Source: an uncultured bacterium (GTDB lineage Bacteria; Verrucomicrobiota; Kiritimatiellia; RFP12; UBA1067). Taken from it: 51,196 nucleotides of DNA. Positions 16,101-24,280 of this stretch are shown here, one piece after another. The DNA is taken from positions 1-51,196 of the forward strand of contig CADCCW010000009.1 of the NCBI GenBank assembly GCA_902800055.1, read 5' to 3'. Position 1 is the stretch's first letter. Every line of letters begins with the position of its first letter. Under the pieces are notes generated by a model. It ran no database searches, was not told the origin of the DNA, and saw only the letters and a list, made by a program, of their open reading frames with translations. The translations under genes were made by a program, and so were the position numbers.

Positions 16101-19100
16101 ATTTCGAACATGCCACCTTTCATGTACACCCCGCCGCCGTTATAGCCAGAGACCACAGTGCTCGGCAAAAGGTGCGGTCTGTTTCCGGAGATTTCGCCGC
16201 CGGTCATCGTGAATGAGCCTCTTCTGCCGTCCACGTACACGCCGCTGCCCTGTTGGGCAATGTTGCTGCAGATCGAGCCGCCGGACATCGTGAACGCGCC
16301 GTTCTCCACGTACACGCCGCCGCCATAGCGCTCGCCCAGGCCGTTGACAATTGCGCCCGCCCCCTCCACGCTGTTGGTGAGCACGAGGTTGCCGCCTTCA
16401 AGCACTTGGATTGCCCTAAACCGATAGTCGGCGTCGATCACGTGCCCGTTCAGGTCGAGCGTGACGGCGTTCGTGACCGTCAGCGTCGCGTCGTCGTTCG
16501 TCGCGGTAACGTCGATTGCGAGCTTGACCATGCCGCCCGCGTCCAGCCGCTTCTGCAGCAATTCCCACGGCGACAAACACGGCATCAGCGTCTTGCCCGC
16601 GATGGCGGCGGGGTCGACGACGCCAGCGTAGGAGTCTACACCGTCCGTGAAAATCTGCCCTTCCTTGATGGAGAGTGTGCCGTTGCCATAGTAGAACCCG
16701 TAGCTGCTGGCGGTGATGCTGTCGTCGAGATCGCTCCAGCCGAGGACGATGGCGTCGTTGGCAGAGATGCCGTTGTTGTTGCCAGTGCCGGTGGCGTTGA
16801 CGGTACCGCCGTTGATGGTGACGTTTGCGCCGATTATGCCCCTCTCGCTGACGCCGTTAGCGGTGACAGTGCCGCCGTTGATGGTAACTGAGTGGCGGCC
16901 GACGATGCCGTTGCTGCCGGTGGCGCTGACGATGCTGCCGTTGATGGTGACATGGGCGGCGGCGAAGATGCCGATGCCGCTGCCATTGGCGACAACAGCG
17001 CCCGCGCAATCCGACTGCCCGTAGATGGCGATGTCTCTCCATGAACAGATGGCGTCGCCGCTGACGTTGGTGACGGCGAGGGTTGCGTAGTCGCAGATAA
17101 TCAGGTGGGGGCAGTCGTCGTTGAAACCGAGATTTCCGCTGATCGTGACGTCTCCGCGCACAACGTACCAGTTTTCCTGGCCGATTGCGCCATATAGGAC
17201 GTCGCCGACGGCGTTCGTGATGACGGTGCATCCAAAACATATCTGCACATCACCGTTCTCGTCAACGTAGGGAACCACGAGACCAGATTCCGCCGCCGTG
17301 TCCGCGCCGTCCACTACCGCGCGGAAGCCCGCACCATCCACCGTGAAATAGTGCGTGCCGTCGGGGAGCCAGACGTAGAGCCTGCCGTTCGAGTCCGTCC
17401 ACATGTCGTTCTGGCCGTAGCCAGAGTCCGCCGTCGTCAGCCAGCTGATCCGCGGCTCCGTGTTTGGAGGCAGTCCAGAGACGGTCACGCAGTGGACGGC
17501 CACGTGGTTGGCATTCTCCGCGGCAGGATTGATGCGGCCGTTCACCGCGTGGACGGAACCGCCGGAGATAATGCACGACGCTTCCTCCGAGTTCGCCATC
17601 CCGCCGATGTCCGGGCGGTTGTCCACGGTGCTGCTGGCGTACACCGTGCCGCCGGAAATCGTGATGTTGCCGCCGTGGCCTTGGTAGCCGCCGCCGATGC
17701 CCGACTGCCGCCCTTGGGCGTTGACGACACCGCCGGAAATCGTGATCGTGCCGCCATTGCCGCCCGTGCCACCACCGATGCCCGCGCCGCTGTTTCTGGA
17801 CAACGCCGTGATCGTTCCGCCACGGATTTCGATCGTCCCCGCGTTCTGGCCGCAGCCGCCGCCGATGCCCGCCCCGCCCCCATTCCCGCTGGCCGTGCCA
17901 GCGGTGGCCGAGAGCGAACCCTCGCCGCCGATGGTCGCCGACGCCCCTTCCGGCACTTCGAGCGCGGCACGGCCGGTCTGGAGACCGCTGTTTCCGTCGG
18001 AGGTCTTGAGGGTGTTTGATCCTATGAGCGAGAAGTCCACGCTCGCCCCGCTCGCTACGCGGAAGGCGATGCAATCCTCGTAGGCGGAAGCGTCGATCGT
18101 GGCGTTCGAGAGTATCACCTGGGCGCTCGTGGTCGCCTCGATGCCGTAGCCGCCGTCCGTGCTGCCGCTTACCGTGAACGGCCCTGCGTTCGTGAGATAG
18201 ACCGTGTGCGCCCCGTCCGAATACCAGCCAGGGCCTGAGGGGAATCCCACGTCCCGCCCGTTGACGGTCAGTCCCGTCATCACGTACGCAGTGACGGTCA
18301 CGTCGGCGGCGGGCAAGGTGAGGCTGTCGCCGTCAAGGATGCCGGCGCTTGCGACGTAGCCGCAGGTGGCGCCGGCGGGCAGCTCGCCGGTGTAGGAGAG
18401 AGTGACGACGCTCCCCTCGACGTAGTAGTTGGTGCCGTCGTGGGCGACGGCGCTCGTGCCGGCGACCGCGATGTCGTTGCCGCCGACGGTGAACACGGGA
18501 AGCGCGCCCGCGACGTCGCCGTCGCCGGTGCCGACGTCGATGGCGTTCGCCGTGCCGGCCACGGTGCAGGCGTGGTAGTAGTTGGCGGCGAGGGTGGAGT
18601 TGTTGTTGTTGCCGACGATGGCGCCGGATTTTTCGACATCGGGCAAAGATACGTCGAGGACGAAGCAGTTGCTGACTTCGCCGCGGTAGGCTTCTCCGAC
18701 GATTCCGCCGACACTACTGGAACCAGTGATGCGGGCATCGGCAAGGGTGACGTTCCTCACGGTTCCATCGTAAGTCCTGCCGAAGAGTCCTTGCTTGCCG
18801 TCGACCGTGCCAGACCCGCTCTTGTAGATGCGAATACCGCTCACGGTGTAGCCCCGGCCGTCGAAGACGCCCTTGAAGCACCCGACAGACCCGCCGATGG
18901 CGGTGTAGTTGTTCTCGGTGCTGGTGGCGTCGTTCCAGGCGGTCGTGTAGGCATAGGTGATGTTGGTGCCGAGGACGAAATATGAGTTCTGAAATTCGTC
19001 GCCGGCATTCACCTGCGCGGCAAGCAGGTCGAGTTGGCTGGGATATATGATGACATACGGATCGACGCTGGTGCCGGTTCCGGCCCAGGGGATGGTGTCC

Positions 19101-20731
19101 CAGTGTGCGACATAGCTGCGGTCGCCGTGCGATCCAGCCGGGATGGTTACGGAGTTGGTGGGACTGGTGATGCCGGTTCCCGTCCAGCCAACAAAGTTGT
19201 AGCCAGTGCGAACCGGGTTCGCGAGGGTGATGCCGTCGCTCTCGTAGGTGTAGGTGGTCGGGTTGGACGCGCTGCCGCCGGGAAGCGCGCCGCCGGCGAG
19301 GTCGTAGGAGATGGTATAGACGTAGGAGCCTGTCAGCGAGGCAAGATTGCTCTGGTTGAGGGCGCCGGAGCCGGCCAGCGCATTGCCGGCAAGGTCCTTG
19401 ATGGTGCCGCTCCAACTGGTGATGTTGAGGTTGCCGGAGGCGGAGGCGGAGATCTTGCCCTTGAAGGTGAGGACATTCGAGCCGCTGCCGGAGTTGTGGC
19501 TGAGCGTGCCCCAAGTAGTCGTGAGCGACGCAGAGGAGCAGGTGACAGGTTCGTTGAACGCCACGGAGACGTAGAGGTCGTTGCCCTTTGCGTGGACGCC
19601 GGGCGCGGCGGCGGCGGATGCGGTAAGCATGACGGGGGAAGCGGTGTCGACAAGGGCGAGACGGACCTTCAGGTTCTTGAAGTCCCAGGTGTCGCCGCCG
19701 GAGCCGGCCGCGTCGAAGCGGATGTTCAGGTTGTTGACCGAGGTTGCAAGGACAAGCGAGCCCGAGGTGCTGGTCCGGTAGGACGGGGTGTTGTTCCTGA
19801 ACTTCTGCTCGTAGAGGTGGCTGTTGTTGTAGTCGAACTCGTAATGGCTGATGCCGGCGGAGGTTTCGGCGGCCTTGTCGGCGTAGTCGTAGCGGTGCGG
19901 GAAGAACTGGTAGTGGTCGTCCTCCATCACGCTGCCGCTGGGAGTGTAGCTCAGGATGAAGCACGCCTTGTAGATCGAAGTGGACGGCGTATCCACCGCG
20001 CCGTTCGGGTCGTTGCCGTCGTAGGTCGTGGCGTTGTCGGCGAGGATCTGGATGTACTGGTAGCCGTCCTGCTCCTCCTTCTGCGTGAAGTAGACGGTGG
20101 CGTACATCTTGCAGCCAATGCCGTCGAGGAAAGTGCGCAAGTCGGCGTTGTTGCCGTAGAGGCTGCCGGTGCCGACCGTGTGGACGGCCTGATTGTAGCC
20201 GCCGTCCGTCACCTGCCGGTAGGAGCTGGTGCCGTAGGTCACGTCGAGGTACTTGTTGCCGGAGCCGGACGTGATGGAGCCGCCGCTGGTGAAGTACACG
20301 AGGTCGGTGACTTCCCGGTTCAGGTAGGTGGTTGAGAGCTGCGTGCCGGTGGTGATGCTGCGCGTCGCGTTGGTGACCGGGAAGCCGCCAATGTCCGTGA
20401 TCTCGAAGCGGTAGGAGCGCGAGGCGCCGGTCTGGTACCTGTAGGCGGCGGTGGACGGCGTCCTCCCAGTGACGGAGACGTTCGTCGTGGTCTGGCCGGC
20501 GGCGAACGCGAGCGTGCCGTAATTGGCGGTGTAGTGCTGGCCGGCGTAGGCGCTCAGCGACACGGTGCGGTAGCGCACGGTCTCGGCGTCGTTCGTCCCC
20601 TCTCCCGAGCGCGAGACGATGAACTGGTTGCCCGAGCCCGCGATGCTGAACGTGGACGAAGCCGCCGCCGCGAAGCCCGCAAGCGCGAACGCAACGCAGA
20701 CTCCCGCCGGTACTATGGATCTAATACGCAT
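13172..20731 (-). CDS. Very large secreted repeat protein (InlB-type repeat, GLUG, Gly-rich beta-helix repeats)
   Basis: A 2519-residue exported protein. Residues 1-24 form a signal peptide (VCVAFALAGFAAAA). About 100-470 hold no domain I recognise, including a Ca-binding-like or lectin-like beta region. An InlB/Listeria-Bacteroides repeat follows (ISYDLAGGALPGGSASNPTT ... GYNFVGWTG), then a GLUG-type motif (KQGLFGRTYDGTVRNV, SSSVGGIVGEA), then GIGGG-rich strands, and from about 1390 two copies of a module of many 20-25-residue repeats of the type GGGVYVNxGxFTMSGGEISGN, expected to form a parallel beta-helix. The C-terminal about 130 residues form a beta-rich end domain. No LPXTG, PEP-CTERM or T9SS signal is evident. 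Likely a surface adhesin or carbohydrate-binding protein; function unproven. A promoter lies 26 nt upstream of the ATG. Confidence 0.85.
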   Translation of the reverse strand: MRIRSIVPAGVCVAFALAGFAAAASSTFSIAGSGNQFIVSRSGEGTNDAETVRYRTVSLSAYAGQHYTANYGTLAFAAGQTTTNVSVTGRTPSTAAYRYQTGASRSYRFEITDIGGFPVTNATRSITTGTQLSTTYLNREVTDLVYFTSGGSITSGSGNKYLDVTYGTSSYRQVTDGGYNQAVHTVGTGSLYGNNADLRTFLDGIGCKMYATVYFTQKEEQDGYQYIQILADNATTYDGNDPNGAVDTPSTSIYKACFILSYTPSGSVMEDDHYQFFPHRYDYADKAAETSAGISHYEFDYNNSHLYEQKFRNNTPSYRTSTSGSLVLATSVNNLNIRFDAAGSGGDTWDFKNLKVRLALVDTASPVMLTASAAAAPGVHAKGNDLYVSVAFNEPVTCSSASLTTTWGTLSHNSGSGSNVLTFKGKISASASGNLNITSWSGTIKDLAGNALAGSGALNQSNLASLTGSYVYTISYDLAGGALPGGSASNPTTYTYESDGITLANPVRTGYNFVGWTGTGITSPTNSVTIPAGSHGDRSYVAHWDTIPWAGTGTSVDPYVIIYPSQLDLLAAQVNAGDEFQNSYFVLGTNITYAYTTAWNDATSTENNYTAIGGSVGCFKGVFDGRGYTVSGIRIYKSGSGTVDGKQGLFGRTYDGTVRNVTLADARITGSSSVGGIVGEAYRGEVSNCFVLDVSLPDVEKSGAIVGNNNNSTLAANYYHACTVAGTANAIDVGTGDGDVAGALPVFTVGGNDIAVAGTSAVAHDGTNYYVEGSVVTLSYTGELPAGATCGYVASAGILDGDSLTLPAADVTVTAYVMTGLTVNGRDVGFPSGPGWYSDGAHTVYLTNAGPFTVSGSTDGGYGIEATTSAQVILSNATIDASAYEDCIAFRVASGASVDFSLIGSNTLKTSDGNSGLQTGRAALEVPEGASATIGGEGSLSATAGTASGNGGGAGIGGGCGQNAGTIEIRGGTITALSRNSGAGIGGGTGGNGGTITISGGVVNAQGRQSGIGGGYQGHGGNITISGGTVYASSTVDNRPDIGGMANSEEASCIISGGSVHAVNGRINPAAENANHVAVHCVTVSGLPPNTEPRISWLTTADSGYGQNDMWTDSNGRLYVWLPDGTHYFTVDGAGFRAVVDGADTAAESGLVVPYVDENGDVQICFGCTVITNAVGDVLYGAIGQENWYVVRGDVTISGNLGFNDDCPHLIICDYATLAVTNVSGDAICSWRDIAIYGQSDCAGAVVANGSGIGIFAAAHVTINGSIVSATGSNGIVGRHSVTINGGTVTANGVSERGIIGANVTINGGTVNATGTGNNNGISANDAIVLGWSDLDDSITASSYGFYYGNGTLSIKEGQIFTDGVDSYAGVVDPAAIAGKTLMPCLSPWELLQKRLDAGGMVKLAIDVTATNDDATLTVTNAVTLDLNGHVIDADYRFRAIQVLEGGNLVLTNSVEGAGAIVNGLGERYGGGVYVENGAFTMSGGSICSNIAQQGSGVYVDGRRGSFTMTGGEISGNRPHLLPSTVVSGYNGGGVYMKGGMFEMSGGSIANNNAGYNGGGVYMQGGTFTMSGGSVTNNYAPQNGGGVYMDGGTFTISSGEISGNIARYSGGGVFMYNTGSGDGTFTMSGGEISGNVAYANGVDNTRGGGGVFVSGGYEGFVMTGGTIISNSVQSSSSAYGGGVCVYGSATNTISGGMISGNFVTTTAGGNVWTFGGGVFVDKSTFAMTGGEISGNWSSKNGGGVCVRGDAIHLFMMSGGAISGNAAYCIGMNGLGGGGVFVNSGVFEMSGGEISGNTAVGGGGVYVNNNSTFAMTNSVISGNEASKGGGVYVNSGHLYVSGVSSVSGNTNSVGQSRNVYLASSRTITVEGLSAGASIGVTTQTEPTLANPVAFASGSAADGAHFFSDDPGFAVCVENNSLCLRAITPWERLQKRLDAGGMVKLASDVTATNDDATLMVANAVTLDLSGHVIDADGWFRVIEVLEGGNLTLTNSVEGAGAVIGGCDVYYGGGVYVNEGGAFTMAGGTIFANSANRGGGVYVDGGTIEISGGEISGNTAYGNGGGVYVTGSAFTISGGKISGNVVGPSSGTIGGGGVYVYSSNSDRSTFTMTGGEISGNVVYASGSTDVYGGGGVYVNENGTFAMSGGLIISNSVQSSGRAYGGGVCLKNIIGTGTMTGGTISGNFVDTTGDGNNIYAAGGGMFVNKCAFTMSGGEISGNWSSKNGGGVAVGGIGYAFVMTGGEISGNTAKCLGWYNCYGGGGVYVNNSATFAMTNSVVSGNVASKGGGVYVNVGTLRVSGSSVVSGNTNSVGQSRNVYLASSRTITVEGLAAGASIGVQTATEPTLGNPVMFATGASAGDEKYFFSDIYGYAVQLDGSDLKLVQPMAFPTYLKYADNSVRSNYVVWATCYGKDVNSEYEEAFLLNADPAAEPAELSIVGIEVGGGGATVRVAASAGGEAVDMERVNGVFCVEAGESPVNLVPKAVQAGNVAYGSGEAQVFVPASDGSFIRVSIDTATPAR
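13580..16575 (-). repeat. Tandem duplication inside the giant repeat gene
   Basis: Two copies of one module begin with W-E-(L/R)-L-Q-K-R-L-D-A-G-G (about 16567 and 14950) and end with SGNTNSVGQSRNVYLASSRT. An 82-nt stretch is identical at 13745-13826 and 15119-15200, so the duplication or gene conversion is recent at the DNA level. The repeat numbers between the ends differ, so the copies are about 1.6 and 1.4 kb. Confidence 0.85.
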
Positions 20732-20757
20732 ATAGCTTTTTTGTCTAAAATGTGCGT

Positions 20758-20766
20758 ATTATACCA
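20758..20766 (-). promoter_or_regulatory. Extended -10 promoter for the giant repeat gene
   Basis: Minus-strand TGGTATAAT, 26 nt before the ATG at 20731. The leader is AT-rich and has no Shine-Dalgarno sequence. The 220-nt gap above it (20767-20987) holds direct and inverted repeats listed separately and no gene. Confidence 0.8.
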
Positions 20767-20835
20767 AATCTGCCGCGGGAAGTGCCGCCATGCGGCGGAG
20801 GGCGGGAGTCGGCCCGACGACGTGATTCGAGACCT

Positions 20836-20862
20836 AAGCGCGTTTGGAACGGAAGCGCGTTT
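20836..20862. promoter_or_regulatory. Direct repeat upstream of the giant repeat gene promoter
   Basis: AAGCGCGTTT occurs at 20836-20845 and again at 20853-20862 (17-nt period), about 70-100 nt upstream of the -10 element. Spacing and position fit a regulator site, but no regulator is known here. Confidence 0.35.
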
Positions 20863-20884
20863 CGGTCAGTGTCGAGAATCCCGA

Positions 20885-20944
20885 GCTCGGCACGTTAGGA
20901 GGCCGAGCGTTCGGCGGGGCGAGCTCCACCGCCCGAAGCCGCAC
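20885..20944 (-). terminator. Hairpin-rich segment after the dicarboxylate symporter gene
   Basis: Contains an inverted repeat GCTCGGC/GCCGAGC (20885-20908, 10-nt loop) and an imperfect hairpin at 20910-20937. Bases 20913-20944 match 11492-11523 at 29 of 32 positions; both copies lie just after a transporter stop codon. There is no U-tract, so the terminator role is inferred. Confidence 0.4.
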
Positions 20945-20987
20945 AACTGCCGCAGAGACTGCCGCGTATACAGAAAGGCCGCCCCTT

Positions 20988-22274
20988 TTACCCCTGCCGC
21001 ATGAGGCCGGCCCGCTTCGCCACGATGTAGGTGCAGACATTGTCGCCCGTCACATTGCAGCAGGTCTCGAACATGTCGAGGACTGGATTGATCCCGAGGC
21101 AGAGCGCCACCACCATCGCCACCTGGTCGGACGGCAGGCCCATGTTCTCGAGCACCATGAAGAGCAGGAACACCGAACCGCCGGGGATGCCGCCAGCGCC
21201 GACCGAGGCGAAGACGATCGACACGCAGAGGGTGGCGATCTCCACCACGCCGAGGTCGTGGCCGAACATGTTCGCCGCCAGGATCACGAAGACCGGAAGG
21301 TGCACGCAGACGCCGTCCATGTTGATCGTCGCCCCCATCGGCAGCGAGAAGGACGAGAGCGTGCGGTCGACGCCGAGCGCGTCCGCCGCCTTGAAGGACA
21401 CCGGCAGCGTGGCCGCCGAGGAGCGGGTCACGAAGGCGGTGAGCATCGGCTCGCGCAGGCGCAGGAGCACCTTGTACGGGTTCTCGCGGCAGAAGAGCGC
21501 GATCGCGAGCGGATAGACGACGACGATCATCGCCACCACCCCCACCACCACGCAGAGCGTGATCTTCGCGTAGGGGCCGAAGAGCAGCACCCCGTTCTCG
21601 GCGAAGTTGACGAGCGAAAGCGCGAACACGCCGATCGGGAAGTAGTGGATCACGCAGTCGATGAGCTTGAACGCCACCTTCTGGGCGCCGTCGCAGCAGG
21701 CGACCAAGGTCTCCACCGAGTTCCGGGTACGCGCGTCGAGTCCGGCGGAGTCCAGCAGCCAGCGGGCGCAGAGCCCGAAGCCGATCGAGAAGACGATTAT
21801 CGGCAGGAACTGCCCGTTCGCGAGCGCCGCGAACGGATTCTGGAAGAGCCCCACGAAGAACGCGCCGAACGTGCCGCCCGTTGACTTCGCGGCCATTCCC
21901 TCGACGCCGCCCATGTAGCCGCTCGCGACCGACTTCGCCGACGCCATCGACGGATCGAGCGCGTAGGCAAGCGCCACCCCGAACACCGTGGCCAGGATCG
22001 AGGTGACGAAGTACCACGCGAGCACGCTCGCGCCTACCCGCCCCGACCGCTTCAGCGGCAGCGACGCCGCGCCGAGGATCAGCGAGAAGAGGATTATCGG
22101 GCAGACCACCATCTTGAGCATCGCCACCAGCACGTTGCCGAACGGGGCGACGAAAGGCACCACCTTCTCGACGGTCTCGGGCCCTCCAAACCTGCTTATC
22201 AGCAAGCCCGCCGTCGTGCCCAGCAGAAACCCGATCATGATCTTGACGACCAGCGACACCTTCTTCTTGTGCAT
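20988..22274 (-). CDS. Dicarboxylate/amino acid:cation symporter (SDF/DAACS family)
   Basis: A 428-residue membrane protein of the glutamate/aspartate transporter (GltP/DctA) family. Visible motifs are SSFSLPMGATINMDG (the substrate-binding hairpin region), FASVGAGGIPGGSVFLLFMV and LGINPVLDMFETCCNVTGDN. Both helical hairpins are complete, so it should be active in Na+- or H+-coupled uptake of C4-dicarboxylates or acidic amino acids. The ATG at 22274 is chosen over one 24 nt upstream because AGGAGG sits 6 nt before it. Its leader (about 57 nt) contains two palindromes, GGCCCGGGCC (22299-22308) and GCCTGCCCCAGGC (22306-22318), which may be regulatory. Confidence 0.93.
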   Translation of the reverse strand: MHKKKVSLVVKIMIGFLLGTTAGLLISRFGGPETVEKVVPFVAPFGNVLVAMLKMVVCPIILFSLILGAASLPLKRSGRVGASVLAWYFVTSILATVFGVALAYALDPSMASAKSVASGYMGGVEGMAAKSTGGTFGAFFVGLFQNPFAALANGQFLPIIVFSIGFGLCARWLLDSAGLDARTRNSVETLVACCDGAQKVAFKLIDCVIHYFPIGVFALSLVNFAENGVLLFGPYAKITLCVVVGVVAMIVVVYPLAIALFCRENPYKVLLRLREPMLTAFVTRSSAATLPVSFKAADALGVDRTLSSFSLPMGATINMDGVCVHLPVFVILAANMFGHDLGVVEIATLCVSIVFASVGAGGIPGGSVFLLFMVLENMGLPSDQVAMVVALCLGINPVLDMFETCCNVTGDNVCTYIVAKRAGLMRQG

Positions 22275-22337
22275 TTCGCCTCCTCTTGTTGAATGCATGG
22301 CCCGGGCCTGCCCCAGGCACTACGCATATTTGGGTGC

Positions 22338-22346
22338 ATTATACCA
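22338..22346 (-). promoter_or_regulatory. Extended -10 promoter for the dicarboxylate symporter gene
   Basis: Minus-strand TGGTATAAT, 63 nt before the ATG at 22274, starting about 22 nt after the stop of the small exported protein gene. Confidence 0.8.
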
Positions 22347-22367
22347 TAAATTCCCGCGCCCTTGGCC

Positions 22368-22616
22368 TTATCTCCCGCGCGGATCCCTGACCGTCAGCCG
22401 CAGGGTCTTCCACGGCTCCACGTCCTTCTCCCATGGTCGGCGGTAGCGGAACTCCACCCGGACCGGCTTGCCCGCCTCGCGCTCGACCACCAGCTCACTC
22501 GGCATGTTGCCGAAGGCAAAAGCCGTTCCGTCCCTGAACTCCGCGGCGGAATCCGCGCCCGCCAGACCCGCCGCCGCACCCGCCAGCGCCAACACTGCAA
22601 CCATGCTTTTCTTCAT
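22368..22616 (-). CDS. Small exported protein of unknown function
   Basis: An 82-residue protein. The first about 24 residues are a signal peptide (MVAVLALAGAAAGLAGA). The mature part is charged, with FRYRRPWEKDVEPWKTLRLT near the C-terminus, and resembles no family I can name. The ATG at 22616 is used instead of one 36 nt upstream because AAAGGAC precedes it. No separate promoter of the local class is visible; it may be read from the DUF805 operon through the large hairpin at 22646-22694. Confidence 0.6.
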   Translation of the reverse strand: MKKSMVAVLALAGAAAGLAGADSAAEFRDGTAFAFGNMPSELVVEREAGKPVRVEFRYRRPWEKDVEPWKTLRLTVRDPRGR

Positions 22617-22645
22617 CGCATTTGTCCTTTCGCTTTGCGGATGGC

Positions 22646-22694
22646 ATTCCAAACATTAGAAAATAGGTCAGACCTAAATTCTAATGTTTGGAAT
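22646..22694. repeat. 49-nt AT-rich palindrome across the stop codon of the DUF975-like gene
   Basis: Perfect 16-bp outer arms (ATTCCAAACATTAGAA / TTCTAATGTTTGGAAT), an AA/AA internal bulge, and an inner TAGGT/ACCTA stem with a 3-nt loop. It is far more AT-rich than its surroundings. It encodes the last residues (PNIRI) and stop of the upstream protein. It could be a bidirectional terminator or a small inserted palindromic element. Confidence 0.75.
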
Positions 22695-23297
22695 CTCCGC
22701 AGGCCACGTGTCCTTGATGTCCTCGTAAAAGGCAGCGCAGGCGGTCTGGACATACGGCTGCAGGAAGAGCTGCGCGAAGGTGCCGCCCGGAAGGAACGCC
22801 GCGGGAATGAGCAGCAGATACCAGCCGATGAAACTCATGTTGAGGCAAAAGTAGCGCCACTTGTTCCCGTGCATTATCCGCCGCGACTCCGTGATGCACT
22901 GCGTCGCCGTCCAGTCGGGGTGGTCAACTGCGATATACGGCGTCATGGCGTAGGAAAAGGTCTTTATGACGCCGGGAACGATGAGCAGGAGAAACCAGAG
23001 CTGCAAATACGTCCACTGGACTCCGAGCACCCAGAACATGTGCCACCCATGGCCCCATCCAGAGGAAAAAAGCTCGAACTTCATGTGCCTGCGCATCGTC
23101 GCAAGCGCCATCGTGTTCTGAGACCACGACATGAAGCCGATCAAGTAGAAAAACGGAATGAAAAGCAGCAGAATCGACGGGATTATCGCCGCGGCAGAAA
23201 TGAGCGTAAGGATGAACATCGCGCCGACGAAGGGCCAGTACTGCCCTTCGCCGAGCGCGTTCCATGCCTCGCGGCGGTAATCCCGCGCGCGCTTCAT
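22674..23297 (-). CDS. DUF975-like integral membrane protein
   Basis: A 207-residue polytopic membrane protein starting MKRARDYRREAWNALGEGQY, followed by four to five hydrophobic segments (FVGAMFILTLISAAAIIPSI, LWFLLLIVPGVIKTFSYAMT). The pattern VPGVIKTFSYAMTPYI...ITESRRIMHGNKWRYFCLNMSF, shown here in part, is typical of DUF975 proteins. Function is unknown. Its last residues are encoded by a palindrome, so the natural C-terminus may have been altered. It starts 7 nt after the DUF805 gene. Confidence 0.78.
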   Translation of the reverse strand: MKRARDYRREAWNALGEGQYWPFVGAMFILTLISAAAIIPSILLLFIPFFYLIGFMSWSQNTMALATMRRHMKFELFSSGWGHGWHMFWVLGVQWTYLQLWFLLLIVPGVIKTFSYAMTPYIAVDHPDWTATQCITESRRIMHGNKWRYFCLNMSFIGWYLLLIPAAFLPGGTFAQLFLQPYVQTACAAFYEDIKDTWPAEIPNIRI

Positions 23298-23304
23298 AGC
23301 GGCG

Positions 23305-23673
23305 TCAGAGCCCCTTGGGGTTGGGACCGTACTGGTTCTCGCCAGGCTGGCTGTCGAGGCAGCAGAAGACGAGAAGGACGATCCAGCCGACAAACGGAAT
23401 GAGCCCAATCAGCCACCACCAGCCGCTGCGCCCGGTGTCGTGCATGCGACGGCAAAACACAGCAAGGCTGGGGATCAGGACGGCAAGATTGTAAATCGCC
23501 CCGAGGAACGCAAATGCACCGACGCCAGTCACACTCGCAAGAAATCCGCCGATAAAACCAACTACAAAAGCGGCGATGAAATTGAAAAGAAAGAACAGCC
23601 AGTATTCCTGGCGACGCGCGCGGCCAGAGAAGCAGGCGTATTTCTTGGTGAGGCAGTCAATGAAGTAGTTCAT
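23305..23673 (-). CDS. DUF805 family membrane protein
   Basis: A 122-residue protein with the DUF805 pattern: an N-terminal amphipathic start (YFIDCLTKKYACFSGRARRQ), then EYWLFFLFN, the loop FCRRMHDTGRSGWWWL, and a polar tail with NQYGPNPKG. Three to four membrane helices. Function is unknown; DUF805 and DUF975 proteins are both general small membrane proteins. The start at 23673 has AAGGA 9 nt upstream and an extended -10 at 23723-23731. Confidence 0.92.
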   Translation of the reverse strand: MNYFIDCLTKKYACFSGRARRQEYWLFFLFNFIAAFVVGFIGGFLASVTGVGAFAFLGAIYNLAVLIPSLAVFCRRMHDTGRSGWWWLIGLIPFVGWIVLLVFCCLDSQPGENQYGPNPKGL

Positions 23674-23722
23674 GTTTCTTATGTCCTTTCGTTTTTCCCC
23701 GACACCATGCCGGATAGTGTGT

Positions 23723-23731
23723 ATTATACCA
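23723..23731 (-). promoter_or_regulatory. Extended -10 promoter for the DUF805/DUF975 operon
   Basis: Minus-strand TGGTATAAT, 49 nt before the DUF805 ATG. It directly follows the stop of the Pro-rich lipoprotein-like gene. Confidence 0.8.
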
Positions 23732-23749
23732 AATCCACCGCGGCGATTC

Positions 23750-24253
23750 TTATCTCCGCGGCTTCGCCGGCGGACGAGACGGCATTGGTCTCGCAGGGCC
23801 TGGCTTCACAGACGGACGCGATTGCATTGGTCGCGTAGGGCCCGGCTTCACAGACGGGCGCGATTGCGTTGGCCTCACAGAACTAGGCTTCGCCGCTGGG
23901 CGCGACGGCGTTGGTTTCGCCGGACCTGGCTTCGCCCTGTGCTGCGGAGGTGGCGGACGCCGGTTCGGCGGCGCCGGATGGACCGACGGCCTCCTCGGCG
24001 ACGGCCCGGGACGGCGCGGCGGCGGGTGCACAATCGGATGATGGTGCGGACGATGCGGCGGCACCACCACCGTCTCGACGTAAACCGGCTCGACGTATGC
24101 CGGCGCAACATACGCCGGCTCTACGTATGCCGGCTCAACGTAAACCGGTTCCGTCACGTACGTGCGCGAGTGGTAGCTGTGTGATCTACATCCGCACGCA
24201 AACGCCGCAAGCGACGCCGCGACCGCCACATAGGCAAGGTTTTTCCTGTTCAT
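23750..24253 (-). CDS. Proline/valine-rich exported repeat protein, possible lipoprotein
   Basis: A 167-residue protein. An N-terminal hydrophobic stretch (LAYVAVAASLAAFACGC) ends in Cys, so a lipoprotein signal is possible though the box is not canonical. Next come YVEP-A repeats (YVEPAYVEPAYVAPAYVEP), a His/Pro segment (PPHRPHHHP), and Pro/Arg/Lys tandem repeats of 13-14 residues (SRPSVKPGPTRPMQ and variants) that are also repeats in the DNA at about 23775-23900. The basic, Pro-rich tail suggests a wall- or periplasm-spanning stalk. Start at 24253; the upstream extension in this frame is rejected because the promoter lies inside it. Confidence 0.7.
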   Translation of the reverse strand: MNRKNLAYVAVAASLAAFACGCRSHSYHSRTYVTEPVYVEPAYVEPAYVAPAYVEPVYVETVVVPPHRPHHHPIVHPPPRRPGPSPRRPSVHPAPPNRRPPPPQHRAKPGPAKPTPSRPAAKPSSVRPTQSRPSVKPGPTRPMQSRPSVKPGPARPMPSRPPAKPRR

Positions 24254-24280
24254 GACATCCGCCTTCCCATTTTGCCGCAT

